64,000 bases of DNA. It comes from Cryptomeria japonica. Lineage: Eukaryota > Streptophyta > Pinopsida > Cupressales > Cupressaceae. The position numbers and the translations under genes were made by a program. This document shows, piece after piece, positions 1 through 11,838 of this stretch; within the stretch, counting starts at the first letter, position 1, and each line of letters opens with the position of its first letter. Below the pieces are notes generated by a model that was given only the letters and a program-made list of their open reading frames with translations, did no database searches and had not been told where the DNA came from. The stretch is from assembly GCF_030272615.1 (NCBI RefSeq), contig NC_081415.1, forward strand, positions 630,269,240 to 630,333,239. The letters run 5' to 3'.

Positions 1-40
1 ACAGCAAAAGCCATTAACAGATGGTGGTAGAACAACACAA

Positions 41-959
41 TGTTGGCAATTGACACTCATCCGGCTTAGTTGTGTTGTCATTGATGGAAACACACACCAT
101 TTTGGGTTGGTCACTTAACCAGTACTCATTGGTATACATTGTTTGTCAACCGGCACCAGCAGGAAGGGAAACCAGCAATCTAGGAACCGGTATATGAGGT
201 CGACATGGGAGATTCATCCGGCAGGTCTACAAGGCATCGGTCTTGAAGTTTAATGAATTTATTTTTGCTTAGGCTGACATGTAAATAAATTGTAATATCA
301 TTGTAAGCTGACATAAGGCATTTATTTTTTTGTTTTGGAAGGGTATGTAAGTCAGTCCGGTTTGGTTATTTTGGTAATGAGAAATAATGTAATGGGATAT
401 AGTGATGTGATGTTGTGTGAGCAATCTTGTTCGACAGAATGCGAATGTAATATTTTGTAGTCAATCTTGGATATTGGTTTAAAGGTTTGGGAAGCGAAGA
501 AAGATACTAGTAAGGAAAGACATAGTGTAAACCAATACAAACTGTGCTTTAATCGGAACTCATCCAGCATAGCAAATACACTCTCAAAGTTCAGAATTTT
601 GTTTGTAACTCCATATGTGGTGTTTGTAGTCAATGAGGCTCTTTTTGTGATGAGTAGTGTGCTCTAGGTTGTTGGCCTTCCTACATGTACAGGCCCCTAT
701 TGTAATATTTATTCATTTGGTCAGTGGATAGATATTGTGGGTCCCCAATCCCACTGTGGTTTTTCCTCTTTAAGTTTTTCCACGTATAAATCTTTGTGTT
801 ATGGTGTATGCTCTTGTGTTTGTTCCATTTCTGTTTGTTGTTATATTCTTTTATGGTTACCGGTTACTGAAATGCATTGTTAATAAGGTTGAAATTGATT
901 ATGCCTGCAAAAAACTTAATTCCCCCCCCCCCACCTCTTAGTGTTCTTGGATTCCAACA
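41..959 (+). repeat. 5' LTR of outer Copia-type element
   Basis: Starts TGTTGG and ends CCAACA, and aligns along its length with 37514-38416. A homopolymer C run lies near its 3' end (about 922-932) and is longer in the other LTR. The primer-binding site follows directly. Confidence 0.9.
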
Positions 960-961
960 AT

Positions 962-974
962 TGGTATCAGAGTT
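962..974 (+). other. Primer-binding site, initiator-Met tRNA type
   Basis: TGGTATCAGAG begins two bases after the LTR end. This is the usual Copia primer site complementary to the 3' end of initiator methionine tRNA. Confidence 0.85.
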
Positions 975-1027
975 TGGTGCCTTGGAGTAAGTCTAACAGC
1001 TTAAGGAAGATCCTGAATCTGGAATCC

Positions 1028-1709
1028 ATGGAGATGAGTCTATAGAAACAACTTGAAGTAGCACTTGAGGACTATGATGCTAAAAGGATGAAGAACTTGA
1101 AGTTTCAAGATGAATTGAACTCTGCAAAGGAATGCATTCTTACCCTGCAGGAGAGGTTGTCATCTGTTCAAGATAAAAGGAAGGTACTTTTGCAAAATCC
1201 AGATGATGAAGAGAAGGATGCCCTTAAGGAACAATGTCAGAAGTTGAGTTAGGAGAATGGTGTGATGAAGAATGAAATGCAAGCCATGACTATGAGGATG
1301 TCCAAGGAGATTGAAGACTGGAAGAAGAATGAAGAAAATCTTGGCAGATCTCTAAAAGATAGATCTGAGGAATGCATAAGGTTGTTGCATGAGAATGATG
1401 TGTTGAGAATTGAGTTGGTGCAATCATAGAGCAATGAGCAAGAGTTGGAAAGAATGATGTCAATCCTAAAAAGTGATGTGGATGATGCAATTGAATACAA
1501 AGAAAAGTTCAGGGTCAGTTTTGCAAGGCTTGATGAACTATTAAAGGGTCAAAGAGAAACTAAAGGTCTTGGATTTGAGCATGGAGAAAGCTCTGGTATT
1601 GCAAATTGGGAGAATCCACCTGACAACAGGAATCAGAATACACTGGTCAAGCAACCAAATGCACATAAATTTAATGGTAGATGCTTTGTTTGTAATAAGT
1701 TTGGTCATA
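1028..1709 (+). pseudogene. Gag-like coiled-coil protein, 5' part (interrupted)
   Basis: One frame runs from the ATG at 1028 to the DNA-transposon insertion, broken only by three TAG codons (near 1043, 1249 and 1427). It is rich in Glu, Lys, Leu and Gln with long helical stretches, so a coiled coil is likely. It ends in the first half of a CCHC zinc knuckle (CFVCNKFGH). The usual Copia gag N-terminal domain is not visible. The second half of the knuckle and further knuckles resume at 33201. The role is probably nucleic-acid binding and particle assembly, inferred from the knuckles and position after the primer site. Confidence 0.72.
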
Positions 1710-1758
1710 GGGTAAGTGCACCAAGATGGTGAACAAAAAGAGGGGTATAAGTGGCCAC
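1710..1758 (+). repeat. Left terminal inverted repeat of DNA transposon
   Basis: The first 30 bases match the inverse of the right end perfectly (GGGTAAGTGCACCAAGATGG and on). After a 10-base extra stretch, AGTGGCCAC matches again. Confidence 0.9.
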
Positions 1759-2590
1759 TATTTTTTCTTTTTTCTTTTTTTTTTTTTCTAAAAACAGGTA
1801 AACCTGAACTTCAAAGAGCTATTTGAAGGTCATGCACTCAAAACTACGAGTTGAGAAAAGAATAAGAATTGTATTACTCTGAATCTAGTTTCTAAACTAC
1901 TAATTTTTTTTAAAATTGGATAAGATTAAGAGGGTCAAACCTTTCACGCACGAAAAATTGTTCCTAATTTTTTCAGAAAAATATAACATAGTTATTTTCG
2001 TGCGCTGCACAAAATATATAGTTAGACTTAGTATTTTGCAAAACCCTTTGGTAGGATGATAGGTAAAAGTGAGATCTAGAATTTGTGTATTTTTTTGTAA
2101 TTTTCCATTGAATATTTGATTTTTAATGATTTTTGGAAGTGACCGCATCCTAAAAATTTGGTACCTGTTTGTGCGCTGGGCATAACTTGCATCAAAATAA
2201 TCAAAAATGCAATTTTTTTTTAGAAGTGTATAGAATATAGTGTAGAAAAATAATATATAATTTATTTTGAATTTGGTCAAGTATATCAAAAGTTATTAAA
2301 AAAATGGTAGACATATGTCTGTGAGGACTGTCAAGGCACTAATAAAGAAAATTAAAGTTTACTATGCTAATGTTGTCCAAAAATATAAAAAATTATATGG
2401 TCAAAAAACCAAGAAGATGTGTGAGATTATGATGGTAATTTTAAAGATACCCACTTGATCATTTGTAAACTTGATGATGATGAAGTCAAGAAATCATGGT
2501 GGAGGATGAAAAAATGTGTAAAGGAACATAAAAGGGGGGGAAATGGGCTTGCAAGCCTTAGGGTCATTTTCCAACCCTCTTACCAAGCCA
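1759..2590 (+). other. AT-rich left subterminal region with a possible degraded exon
   Basis: About 800 bases, mostly AT-rich and non-coding. Between 2314 and about 2570 the plus strand reads protein-like in two overlapping frames. The first begins MSVRTVKALIKKIK and ends at 2457. The second contains LDDDEVKKSWWRMKKCVKEH. One frameshift would join them. It lies upstream of, and on the same strand as, the transposase-like gene, so it may be an N-terminal exon. I have no homolog to confirm that. Confidence 0.3.
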
Positions 2591-2750
2591 AAACCCGCAC
2601 GGGTTTTGAAAAACCAAAAGTACTATTCACAGTTCTAAATAACCCGTACGTGTTATGTAAAACTAGAAAAAAAAAATTGTTTCACAAAACCCATACGGGT
2701 TATGAAGAACTAAAAACATTTTTTTTTGTTTCACAAAACTCGTATGGGTT
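2591..2750 (+). repeat. Subterminal palindromic repeats, left cluster 1
   Basis: Four imperfect copies of AACCCGTACGGGTT at about 2591-2607, 2641-2654, 2688-2701 and 2737-2750. They are spaced roughly 48 bases apart and each is followed by a similar TTATG- or TTTTG-type context. The same motif recurs at 4327-4444 and near the right end. Confidence 0.8.
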
Positions 2751-2819
2751 ATGAAGACATAATAATGTATGCTTGTAAACTTAGCATTTACTACACATTT
2801 TTTAGACATACCTAGACAA

Positions 2820-2910
2820 TATGTGTTTATGTATGTATATATGCATATCTATAGTTATATATACATATATTTATATAGATATATGTATATATGTTTGTAT
2901 ACATACATGT
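2820..2910 (+). repeat. TA/TATG-rich microsatellite
   Basis: Alternating TATATG and TATACA steps with no coding potential, immediately before the pyrimidine tract. Confidence 0.8.
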
Positions 2911-2917
2911 ATCTCTT

Positions 2918-3574
2918 CTTTTCCTCTCTCTCTCGTCTTACTTCCCCCATCATTGTCTTTGTCTATTCTGAGCCCTAATTATCTTCCTTGAGTTCTATCT
3001 CATCTCTCCCCCCTCACACTTCTCTCTTTTTCGATTCTCTCACCCTTTTCTCCTTCTTGTTCTCTCTCTACCTCATGTCTCTCACCCTCTCCTCCTCCTA
3101 CTCTCTCTCTCACTCATTATCCTATCCTATTCTCACCCTCTCCCCCTTTTGTTATCTTAAATCTCTCTTTCTCTCCCTCTCTCTCTCTCCTATACTCTCT
3201 CTCTCCCTCCTCTCCCTCCCCCTTTCGTTATCTTAAATCTCTCTTTCTCTCCCTCTCTCTCTCTCTCCTATACTCTCTCTCTCCCTCTCCCTCTCTTTAT
3301 CCTATTCTCCCCATCTCTGCCCTCTCTCTCTCTCCCTCTCTCCCAATTTCTCCTCTCTCTCTCTCTCTCTCTTCTTTTCCCAATCTCCCTCTCTTCATAT
3401 CCCCTATTCTCTCTCTTACCTCTCTCTCTCTCTCCTTCCTTTTCCCAATCTCCCTCTCTCCCCCTCTCTCCCTCTCATTTTTCCTAATCTCCCTCTCTCT
3501 CCCTCTCCCCCTCTCCTTTTCCCAATCTCCCTCTCTCCCACTCCTTTTCCCAATCACCCTCTCTTCCTATCCCC

Positions 3575-3613
<39 letters not shown>

Positions 3614-3784
3614 TTTCCCAATCTCCCTCCCTCTCTCCATCCCCCCTCTCTCCTTCTCCCTCTCTCTCCCTCCCTCTCTCCCTCTCCCCCTCTCCTTTTC
3701 CCAATCTCCCTCCCTCTCCCTCTCCCCCTCTCCTTTCCCCAATCTCCCTCTCCTTTTCCCTCTTTCCCAATTTCTCCTCTATCT

Positions 3785-3827
<43 letters not shown>

Positions 3828-3968
3828 TCTCAATCTCCCTCTCTCTCCCTCCCCCTCTCTTTCCCCCAATCTCCCTCTCTTTATCCTATTCTTCCCATCT
3901 CCATCCTCCCTCTCCCTCTCCCTCTCCCTCTCTCCCAATTTCTCCTCTCTCTCTCTCTCTCTCTCTCC

Positions 3969-4023
<55 letters not shown>

Positions 4024-4316
4024 TTTCCCAATATCCCTCTCTCCCTCTCCCTCTCCCCCTCTCCTTTTCCCTCCCTCTCCCTCTCTTAGTCTCCCCCTCT
4101 CCTTTTCCCAATCTCGCTTTCTCTCCCTCTCCCCCTATCCCCCTCTCCTTTCCCCAATCTCCCTCTCTCTCTCTCTTTCCCTCTCCCCCTCTCCCTCTCC
4201 CTCTCCCCCTCTCCTTTTCCCAATCTCGCTCTCTCCCTCTCCCTCCCTCTCTCTCTCTCTCTCCCCCTCTCCTTTTCCCAATCTCCCTCTCTATCCCTCT
4301 CCCCCTCTCCTTTTCC
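2918..4316 (+). repeat. 1.4-kb polypyrimidine (CT-rich) tract
   Basis: Almost entirely C and T on the plus strand: long (CT)n runs interspersed with a recurring phrase of the type CCTTTTCCCAATCTCCCTCT. Arg/Glu-rich reading frames on the minus strand are artefacts of the GA repeat. The tract sits between the two left clusters of subterminal palindromes. Confidence 0.95.
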
Positions 4317-4326
4317 TAGTTCTACA

Positions 4327-4444
4327 TAGCCCGTACGAATTATGTAGAACTAAGACCAAAACTTCTAGTTCTGCATAACCCATACGGGTTATGAGAAATT
4401 GTGAACGTTGACATATAAGGTTTCCATAACCCGTACGGGTTATG
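4327..4444 (+). repeat. Subterminal palindromic repeats, left cluster 2
   Basis: Three copies at about 4327-4342, 4375-4392 and 4425-4444. The last is the perfect palindrome CATAACCCGTACGGGTTATG. Confidence 0.82.
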
Positions 4445-4618
4445 GGAAAATCTTTATATATTTTAGTCCCAATGGCCTAAAAACTAGCATTGCAAGTTGT
4501 TTGAAGACCCCACTGCTTTTGCACATGATTTTATGAGATAGTAACAGTCAGGTTTTCATATTCTTTTGTCACTTTTGCTTTGGAATGATTGATTTTGAAG
4601 TTATTTTATAATTGTTAC
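4445..4618 (+). other. Unannotated transposon DNA ending in the Tat target site
   Basis: AT-rich, with no supported gene. The last five bases, GTTAC, are the left target duplication of the Tat element. The stretch from about 4595 continues across the insertion at 22887 and is repeated imperfectly at about 22962-23035, so a local tandem duplication predates the Tat insertion. Confidence 0.6.
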
Positions 4619-6027
4619 TGTAGTCACATAAATCTGTCCATTTTAATTAAATGAATATTTGCTATTTATTTGATTAAAATCCCACTAGCCATCAGTTAAT
4701 TAAATTAACATTAAATTAATTCATCTTCAAAACATTCTCCTATTAATTAAATAAATTATTCAATTTATTTTAATTAATTCATTAAACCAAATTCACAATC
4801 AATTAAATGAATAAATCCTATTTATTTAATTTAACCCACTTTCTTCTTTTAAATAAGTTAAATAAAACATTTATTTAAATCATTAAATCCCCCCCACTTG
4901 CATTTTCCTACAAATGCAAGTTGCAACCACAAGTTGAAATAAATTAATTTTATTTTAATTAAAATCCTATTTTCCCTCACCCACCAAATCCACTTGCACT
5001 CCTAAACCCTCTTCTAGATTCTTCTAACCCCTTCCTAATTAGCCTAATCCATCTCCTAATTATTGTCACATTCCTAAGCAACTTGGAGTCACTTCTCAAA
5101 GACTTCAAAGTCTTTGAAAAGCATTAAATGCTTTGTGTGTTCAACAAATTTACCTCTAAAGTCTTCCAAACCACTTATGGCTCTTACATGACCATTTATG
5201 GTTAACCCCTAACTCAACCCTCATGTAACTCATGTGTCTCCTCAAACATTTATTGCTTTGACCATGGTTATCCCTTTAACCTTTGCACAAGAGTTTATCC
5301 ATTGGATAAAAGCATTATTCTTTGAATAATGAATTTATTCACTCAACCCAACCTTGACTTTAACTCCCAAGTTAACCCTCAGGTCATGTCAAGCATTTAA
5401 TGCTTATTCCCTCTCCTCTCAACTCATCTCATGTTGACACTTGTCATCCTGGGATTGGGTTGAAAGCCCTCACATGGATTGAATATCATTCAATCTCAAC
5501 CATCCATTACTCCATTTTTCCTATAAATAGAGCTCATTTCTTCATAATCTAGATCCTGAAAACTTGTATGCATTTAATCTATATTCAATTTTAGAGAGCA
5601 TTTTAGCCTAAAATCACTAATATATTTTCATTTTGGACTAAAATAAATCTTAGTTCATTTCATAGCATCTCATATTTAGCTTGTTTTTACACTTGCATAG
5701 CATAAGTTTAAAAGCATTTTCAATCTTGAATCTCCATAAGACATCCATAGTGCAAAAAGCTGCTGAGAGCTACACTAATTTGGAACTTGGAGAGGAGAGG
5801 AATAAGGGAGAAGGAGCTAAGAGCATGGTAGAAGGCATTTGGAGATGCCTTCTTGTATTTTCTTCCATAGTTAAATATTTCATCATGTTTTTAGTGTCTC
5901 TTTTGGTATGCCTACTTAGACTTGTTTTTGGTTGATTAACACTAACGTTTGTCTTTGTTTCTTGTGTTTTTGTGTCTTATACGACCACAGATTTTAGTCT
6001 AACATTGTCTCACTTTGCAGAGCATCA
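4619..6027 (+). repeat. 5' LTR of Tat element
   Basis: 1409 bases. It differs from the 3' LTR by an extra AT-rich block around 4789-4865 and by lacking about 26 bases present at 22323-22350. The rest is very similar by eye, which suggests a fairly young insertion. Confidence 0.93.
5522..5529 (+). promoter_or_regulatory. TATA box in 5' LTR
   Basis: TATAAATA about 505 bases before the LTR end, conserved in the 3' LTR at 22376-22383. It is the best candidate for the Pol II promoter of the element. Confidence 0.65.
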
Positions 6028-6060
6028 TTTGGTGAACCCGACGTGAATCCAACAACAACT
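6028..6060 (+). other. Primer-binding site region of Tat element
   Basis: The sequence after the LTR, TTTGGTGAACCCGACGTG, begins with the TGG expected opposite a tRNA CCA end. I cannot name the tRNA with certainty. Confidence 0.6.
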
Positions 6061-6109
6061 TTTTTTTAGACAAACTAACTTTTTGACTATTTTACTTGAC
6101 ACACAGGTC

Positions 6110-6346
6110 GCGCTTTGGCGCTGTTGTTCACGCTTTAGCGCTATTGTTTTTGGTCTTCTAGTGCTTTTGTTTTTACAATAGCGCTATTGTCCAAAAATTA
6201 GCGCTTTTGTTAATATTATAGTGCTATTGTTCATTAGTTAGTGCTTTTGTTTTGGAATTAGCGCTTTTGTTTTTACTTTAATGCGTTTATGTTAAGTAGC
6301 GCTTTTGTTTTCACACAGAGTAACGCTATTTTAACAGAACGCTATA
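6110..6346 (+). repeat. Leader cluster of TAGCGCTWTTGT motifs (sense)
   Basis: About ten degenerate copies of TAGCGCTATTGT or TAGCGCTTTTGT occur every 20-25 bases, starting 80 bases after the LTR. The same motif occurs in the opposite orientation at 20731-20988. Confidence 0.85.
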
Positions 6347-6479
6347 AAAAAGGCCTTGTAACCGATAAAATTAATTTTCTTAGGCTTGTGGAAGCCCACC
6401 ATATGTTCGGATTTTGCTAACTTTTTCGTTTCATGTACAGGTTTTAAAACTAACCCTTTTTGTTACTTAAGATCAAATT

Positions 6480-6730
6480 TTCATTTGGTGTTTTTAAAAC
6501 TTACAAAACAAATTTTTGTATTTTATGCAAGTTAAAAACAAAACTCAAACACTCCATTTTGGTGCTTAAAATCAATCAAAATCTTCATTTGGTGCTCTAA
6601 AATTTACAAACACAATTTTATTTACTTGCAAATTAGGAAACAATTCTTCAGTTGGTGCTCTAAAATTCACAACACAACTTTATTTCTTGCAAGTTAGGAT
6701 TCACTTTTATTTGGTGCTTAAAACAAGACA
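6480..6730 (+). repeat. Leader repeats with TTTGGTGCT core
   Basis: Four or five degenerate repeats of about 70 bases containing TTTGGTGCTCTAAAA-type cores followed by ACAAACACAA. They resemble the start of the primer-site region (TTTGGTG). Confidence 0.6.
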
Positions 6731-8812
6731 AGACAAATCTCATTTCTTGCATCAAATTTAAGAAAATTCACAATCAACACTTCAATTTTTGTCCAAATAA
6801 AAAGAACAATCAACTTGTCTCATTTTGCAAAACGATTTACTTCATGCATACGGGTTTCAATTTCTGTAGACCAAGATTTCAAATTCCTAGTTTACTCAAA
6901 CATATTGCCTTTGAAGTTAAAAATAACATCATGGTTGTTGGAGAAACATCTCCAAATAGATAGAACATCATTGCAATGACAACTTAAAAAGAACAAGTGT
7001 ATTTTGTGTTTGGCACATTTGTGCAAAAGAGTTTGTCGAGTGGTCCTACTTCTAACACACACTATCCTCTCCCTTGGCTTTCGTGGTCCTAGGTGCAAGA
7101 GAAAAGTGTTAGTAACACTCAAAATTTTATCTTTTTAAGAGAGGCCTGCCAAGAGACACATCACTCTTGGGAACGATCTTGCGCGGTAAATCCTTCGAGC
7201 CGCTATAGAAATCAGGTGAGAGCGAAAGCTGTAGCCTTGGGTATAGTTGTTCCTACAGTGTAACTTACCGAAAGGACAAATGGGCCCCACTACAAGTTAC
7301 AAGGCTCTTAAGTGAGTCACTACAAAATAAACTTATGCCCAAAAACATCAAAAATTGCTAAACACCTTTAAGTAGTAGCCCACCCATTCTATTGATTGAG
7401 GATATTTGTGATAAATTCAGTGCAAGAGCATAGAAGGTTTTGCTCCCAAGATACTCACCATACATATTTCCTTGATTAGAAACATAGCCTTTTGAAAGGT
7501 TACTTATAGCCCAATAAAAGTGGTGACTCCCCCATCATAGGGATCATCTATTTGTTATGCTCGCACGAGACTTAGTATATCACATCCTTACCTACCATGG
7601 CGGGATTCATAAGGTATGTAGTACCAAAGTCGAAGAAATATCAAGATGTGGGCTGAAATTATTGCAACTGGCCATTTGACCTTAGGGATAAAGAGTGTTT
7701 GAAGTGTTTTTCATTTTTGAGTCAAGACCAGTGCAAATTGAGCTGACTTTAGGCTTTGGAAAAACACATAAAATACATTTGAAGGAAAGGGTCATAAAAA
7801 GTTCAAAAGATTGTGTTAATCTAGACCCATACTTACTTGTGCCTTTTGAGGCAACATTCTTGTGTTTGTGTGTTTGCTTTGTTTTCTTGTCAAAGAAACA
7901 TCATAAACCCAAATCAAAACAAGTATTAATCCAACACAAACATATTCAAAAACACCAAACAATCAAAAGAGCAACAATCAAAAGTATCAAAGTATATGAC
8001 CATTCTTCACATCTTGAGAAAGAAGAATCTTCATCAACACATCAACTTGAAGAAAAAACCATTGAGCTCAAAGGATTTTATCAAAAGGAGGAAATTCCTC
8101 TATCTTAATAGACAAATCTTTGTCTCTCATAGAGATTTTTTATGTCACATGCGTCTTTACCTTCAAGGGAAATCAAACGAGTTTGATCAAGAGTGATTAA
8201 ACCGCAAAGCTTTTACTCAATATCGAGCTTTGAGTTATCATCAAAATAAAGGAGGTAAGATCAATCCTGCCTTCTTTCCAAATATTTGTATCTCATATAA
8301 CTCAGCTAGGGAAGAACCACCAACCCCTGAACAAGAAGAGGAAGAGTTTGTTCCTTTTGTAACACAAAGTTTCTATTGAAGTTCACATCTCATCCATTTT
8401 CATATTCACATCTCATCAAATCCATTCCAACTCTCAAAACATCAAAAGGTCTTTGTCCTAAGTTCTATTTTGATATTGCTTGAATCAAACATAATACATC
8501 ACTTTTAGAGTGTCTCTACATCTAGAATAAACTCATCCTAAGAGGCATTTCTACGCAGGTTAAAACTAGTCTATGAGTGAATCCTCTCATTACTAGGTCG
8601 TTGAGTCTGTAATACATCTTAGATTTCTCTAAACCTTATCACATCAAACATTGTCAATCAAACACAACAAGCAATTCAAGGAAGAATTTTGGTAGCATCT
8701 ACCTTTAGTGCTAGGGATCTGTATTCAAATCACTTCACCAAACATCAATCTTTCATTCCATCATCAATTCATCATCATTTTCATCAAACTTCAACAAAAA
8801 CTTATAAACAAA
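6731..8812 (+). other. Long untranslated leader of Tat element, possible small upstream frame
   Basis: About 2 kb before gag. The only notable open frame is 7695-8108 (137 codons), Lys/His/Ser-rich with a hydrophobic stretch rich in Cys and Phe near residue 55. Ogre-type elements often have an extra frame upstream of gag, so it could be that. It matches no domain I recognise and may be chance. Confidence 0.4.
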
Positions 8813-10555
8813 ATGGCTCATACCAGGTCCAGGTCTAGACAACAAAAAATTGAAGAGGAAGAGGAGGAAAATATCAATGAATTCCAAGAAGCCCTTGGGG
8901 GAAACGTAAATGATGACAATCCAAGTACTCCTATTCCTACGACAATAGAAAGGGCACAACACAACCCTCTCTTTAATCGACTGTTTGATGAAATACTCAG
9001 GAGCAATGTCGATGCTCACTTTTTAAGACTTGCTCAAGAGGGAGCCAAACTACCCTCTGACTTTGATGTTGCACAACTAAGGCAAGCATCAGAATGCCAA
9101 AGTCACAATAAGGATGAAAGAGGTCAAGATCATATCAGATATAACCTTCATCAAGGTAATCCCCCACCTCCTCCTCCTCCAAATGAAATAGACATGTTGC
9201 GGCAACAAGTCAAAAACCTCGCCCAACAACTTCATAGTGTAAAAACTAATCAATTTTTACTCAATGACATTTATCCCTATCCTTTTTATAGGAATATTCA
9301 TATGCCACCTTTTCCACGAGGGTTTGAAACACCCAAGTTTGAAAAGTATAGAGGAAAAGGAGATCCTCATGATTATGTTAGAGAATTCCATTCAGCTTGC
9401 CTCGAAGTGGCATATGAGGACACATACCTAATGCAACTTTTTCCCCAAAGCTTGGGAGGAACAACCACATCATGGTTTTCCTAATTACCGAGTGGCATTA
9501 GGACATTTGAAGAACTTGTCCAGAAGTTCCTGGCACATTACTCACACAACATTGAATGTGATATCACAATGGCTGATCTATGTAACACTAAAAAACAACC
9601 AAGTGAGCTATTTTCAGTCTTTCAGCAATGATAGTGTCAAATGTCTAGCAGACGTTCTCTTTAGTTACCTGAACAAGAACTAGTGGAAATATTTATTTCC
9701 AACTTAAATGAGGAAATGGAATTTCACCTAGACGTCAAAGACATAGACTCTTTCAATGACATGATCACAAAAGGTTTAAAATGTGAACGGGCTCTCATCA
9801 AAAAAGGGCTTATCAAAATATATAATGAACCAAAGGATGGCCCTCGCCCATGCTTCAATAGTGATAAGCCTAACTTCTGGAACAAAAATAAAAACGTCAT
9901 CAATGACGGGGTTGTGGATGCAAGAACTATCAAAAGTGCACAACCTGTGGTCCGATTTGCAGGACAGAACCCCCCACCCAAGAATAACACAGTTGCTCCT
10001 CCAAATCAAGGACGCAATGTCTCTCAAGAGGAACCCAGACAACATCAACAAAATTTTAAACCAAAATGAACATACACTCCCTTAGGGGAACCCATCGAAG
10101 CAGTGTTACGTCAGTTGGTTTCTCAAAATCTGGTGATCTTACCCAAAACATCAAATTATGAACCTCAAGTCAAACCTTGATGGTGGAGGGATACTGAACA
10201 TTGAGATTTCCATCAAGGGAAAGGACATAATACAAGCAATTGTCATAGATTGAAAGATCTTATTCAGGATCTTATTGACCGAGGTGAAATCAAAATCAAA
10301 GAACATGACCCAAAAAAAACAAACAATGATCATCTTATGTTCAAAAATCCATTTCCATCCCAAGTTCAAAGGGGTCCTTCCACTTCAAGGAGAAACACAA
10401 ATAACACTGATTATACGCAAGCCGCATATAATTACACTGTGAATCACCTATATGATGCTAGTGAACAAATTACAACTATTACCATAAAAAATACTAACTC
10501 CACTTGCAATGTTGTTACATGTCACGACAAGATTACCATAAAAGCAGCTCCATAA
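8813..10555 (+). pseudogene. gag: Gag polyprotein of Tat element (broken)
   Basis: I favour the ATG at 8813 (MAHTRSRSRQQ); the frame is open further upstream. The start is basic, then an acidic run, a Pro-rich hinge, and the Ty3-type gag core with FPRGFETPKFEKYRGKGDPH and, after a TAA at 9481, TFEELVQKFLAHYS. Stops and a shift interrupt 9480-9690. The frame resumes at 9683 (LNEEMEFHLDVKDIDSFNDM). After more stops near 10067 and 10178 a degenerate zinc-knuckle-like segment follows, FHQGKGHNTSNCHRLKDLI, whose first Cys is lost. It would build the particle and bind element RNA. Confidence 0.85.
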
Positions 10556-10729
10556 GGCACCCCATCTATCCCAAAGTAGTATAACTTTGTGGAATAGTTA
10601 GATAAAATGCCCGCACTGATATCTATCTTAGAGCTATTGTGTCTATCTCCATCTCATAAAACAATCTTGGATCAAGCTCTCTAAGAGGCGTCAGTCCTTG
10701 GAAACCTAAATACAGATCAGTTCCAAGCT

Positions 10730-11160
10730 ATGGTTGGAAACCTAAGATCATCACCTTGTCTCACTTTCTCTGAAAGTGACAACTCATCCTTCCAGCAACC
10801 TCACAATTCCTCACTCCATATTGAAGGGTTTATCAACCAACATAGGATCAAGCGAGTCTTGATCGACAATGGAGCAAGCATGAATATCTGTACACTAAAA
10901 TTGGTCTCAGCATTGGGATATGCAATTGAATCAGTGGATCCCCACAAAAAGATAACAATCAAATCCTATGATGATGCAGAGTGTTCATCCAAAGGAGTTG
11001 TTGTGCTACCAATCTGAGTAAGCCCTGTGGTGAAACACATCATCTATCAAGTTCTCAACCTTCCTCTTCCATACAATTTATTGTTAGGAAGACCTTCGAT
11101 ACATGCCATGCAAGTTGTTCCATCCACCTACCATTAGTGTATCAAGTTCCTGCATAATGG
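10730..11160 (+). pseudogene. Aspartic protease region of Tat element
   Basis: LIDNGASMNICTLKLVSALG carries the catalytic Asp in a D-N-G rather than D-T/S-G context, a form I associate with Ogre/Tat proteases. A stop near 11015 precedes the second half, where PYNLLLGRPSIHAM is the conserved protease C-terminal flap motif. It would cut the Gag-Pol polyprotein. It is preceded by stops that separate it from gag. Confidence 0.78.
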
Positions 11161-11579
11161 TGTAGAAATCACAATCCTGGGTGATGCAAACCCCTTTGCA
11201 TATTGTCATAATATAAGTCATCAACCAGAGATTACCATTCACAACAACAGAGAAGCCATCTCATCCACTTCATATGTAAGTCCAGCCTCTCTTTCTAGTT
11301 CAAACACCACTATACCCAAGCAAGAGAAGCTCAAGATGAAAATAGCAGAGAAAGGTCCTGGGGAGTACAATTTGAGCCAACTCTTTTGTGTGGGACAAAT
11401 GCCTACTTCTCCTAGAACTCATGGTAAACCTCAATGGTTACTTCAACGCCACTGGTCAAGCTAGCATGTACTTTGACACCTTTCATCCTTGGAAAGAGTC
11501 AAGAAGAAGAAACCAAAGATTAGGACTTAGCAGAATGGATCTATAAAGATCCCATCACCACAAACATTCCACAAGATGA

Positions 11580-11838
11580 GCTTCCCATAGAGCAGTATGG
11601 CAAAGGCTTTCTCATTATGCAAAGAATGGGTTATGATGGTCAGAGTGCTTTGGGACCTTACAAGCAAGGAAGACATGAACCACTACAGCTGGAATTAAAG
11701 CCCAAAGACAACACAGGACCAGGGTTTCAAAAGGAGATCCTTCCTAAGCTTAGATTCAAAGGGAAACCCAACAAACCACTCTATCAACCTATTACAAAAA
11801 GTCACCTTTGTTTATATCAGCAGCACCATGCATCATAG
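11580..11838 (+). pseudogene. G-patch domain in Tat polyprotein
   Basis: YGKGFLIMQRMGYDGQSALG is a G-patch signature (glycines spaced around an aromatic residue), followed by GRHEPLQLELKPKDNTGPGF. G-patches bind RNA or RNA helicases, and in retroelements they usually sit after the protease, as here. The frame ends at 11836. Confidence 0.75.

Noticed and set aside
2455..2754. Stand-alone gene of 99 codons
   Set aside because: Its 3' half is made of the subterminal palindromes; only the first about 35 codons look protein-like, so it is listed as a possible exon only.
2988..3236. Ser/Leu-rich plus-strand frame
   Set aside because: Same pyrimidine repeat read on the other strand.
3297..4111. 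Arg/Glu-rich open frames on the minus strand
   Set aside because: They are translations of a GA/CT repeat and exist in all three frames; no gene signal.
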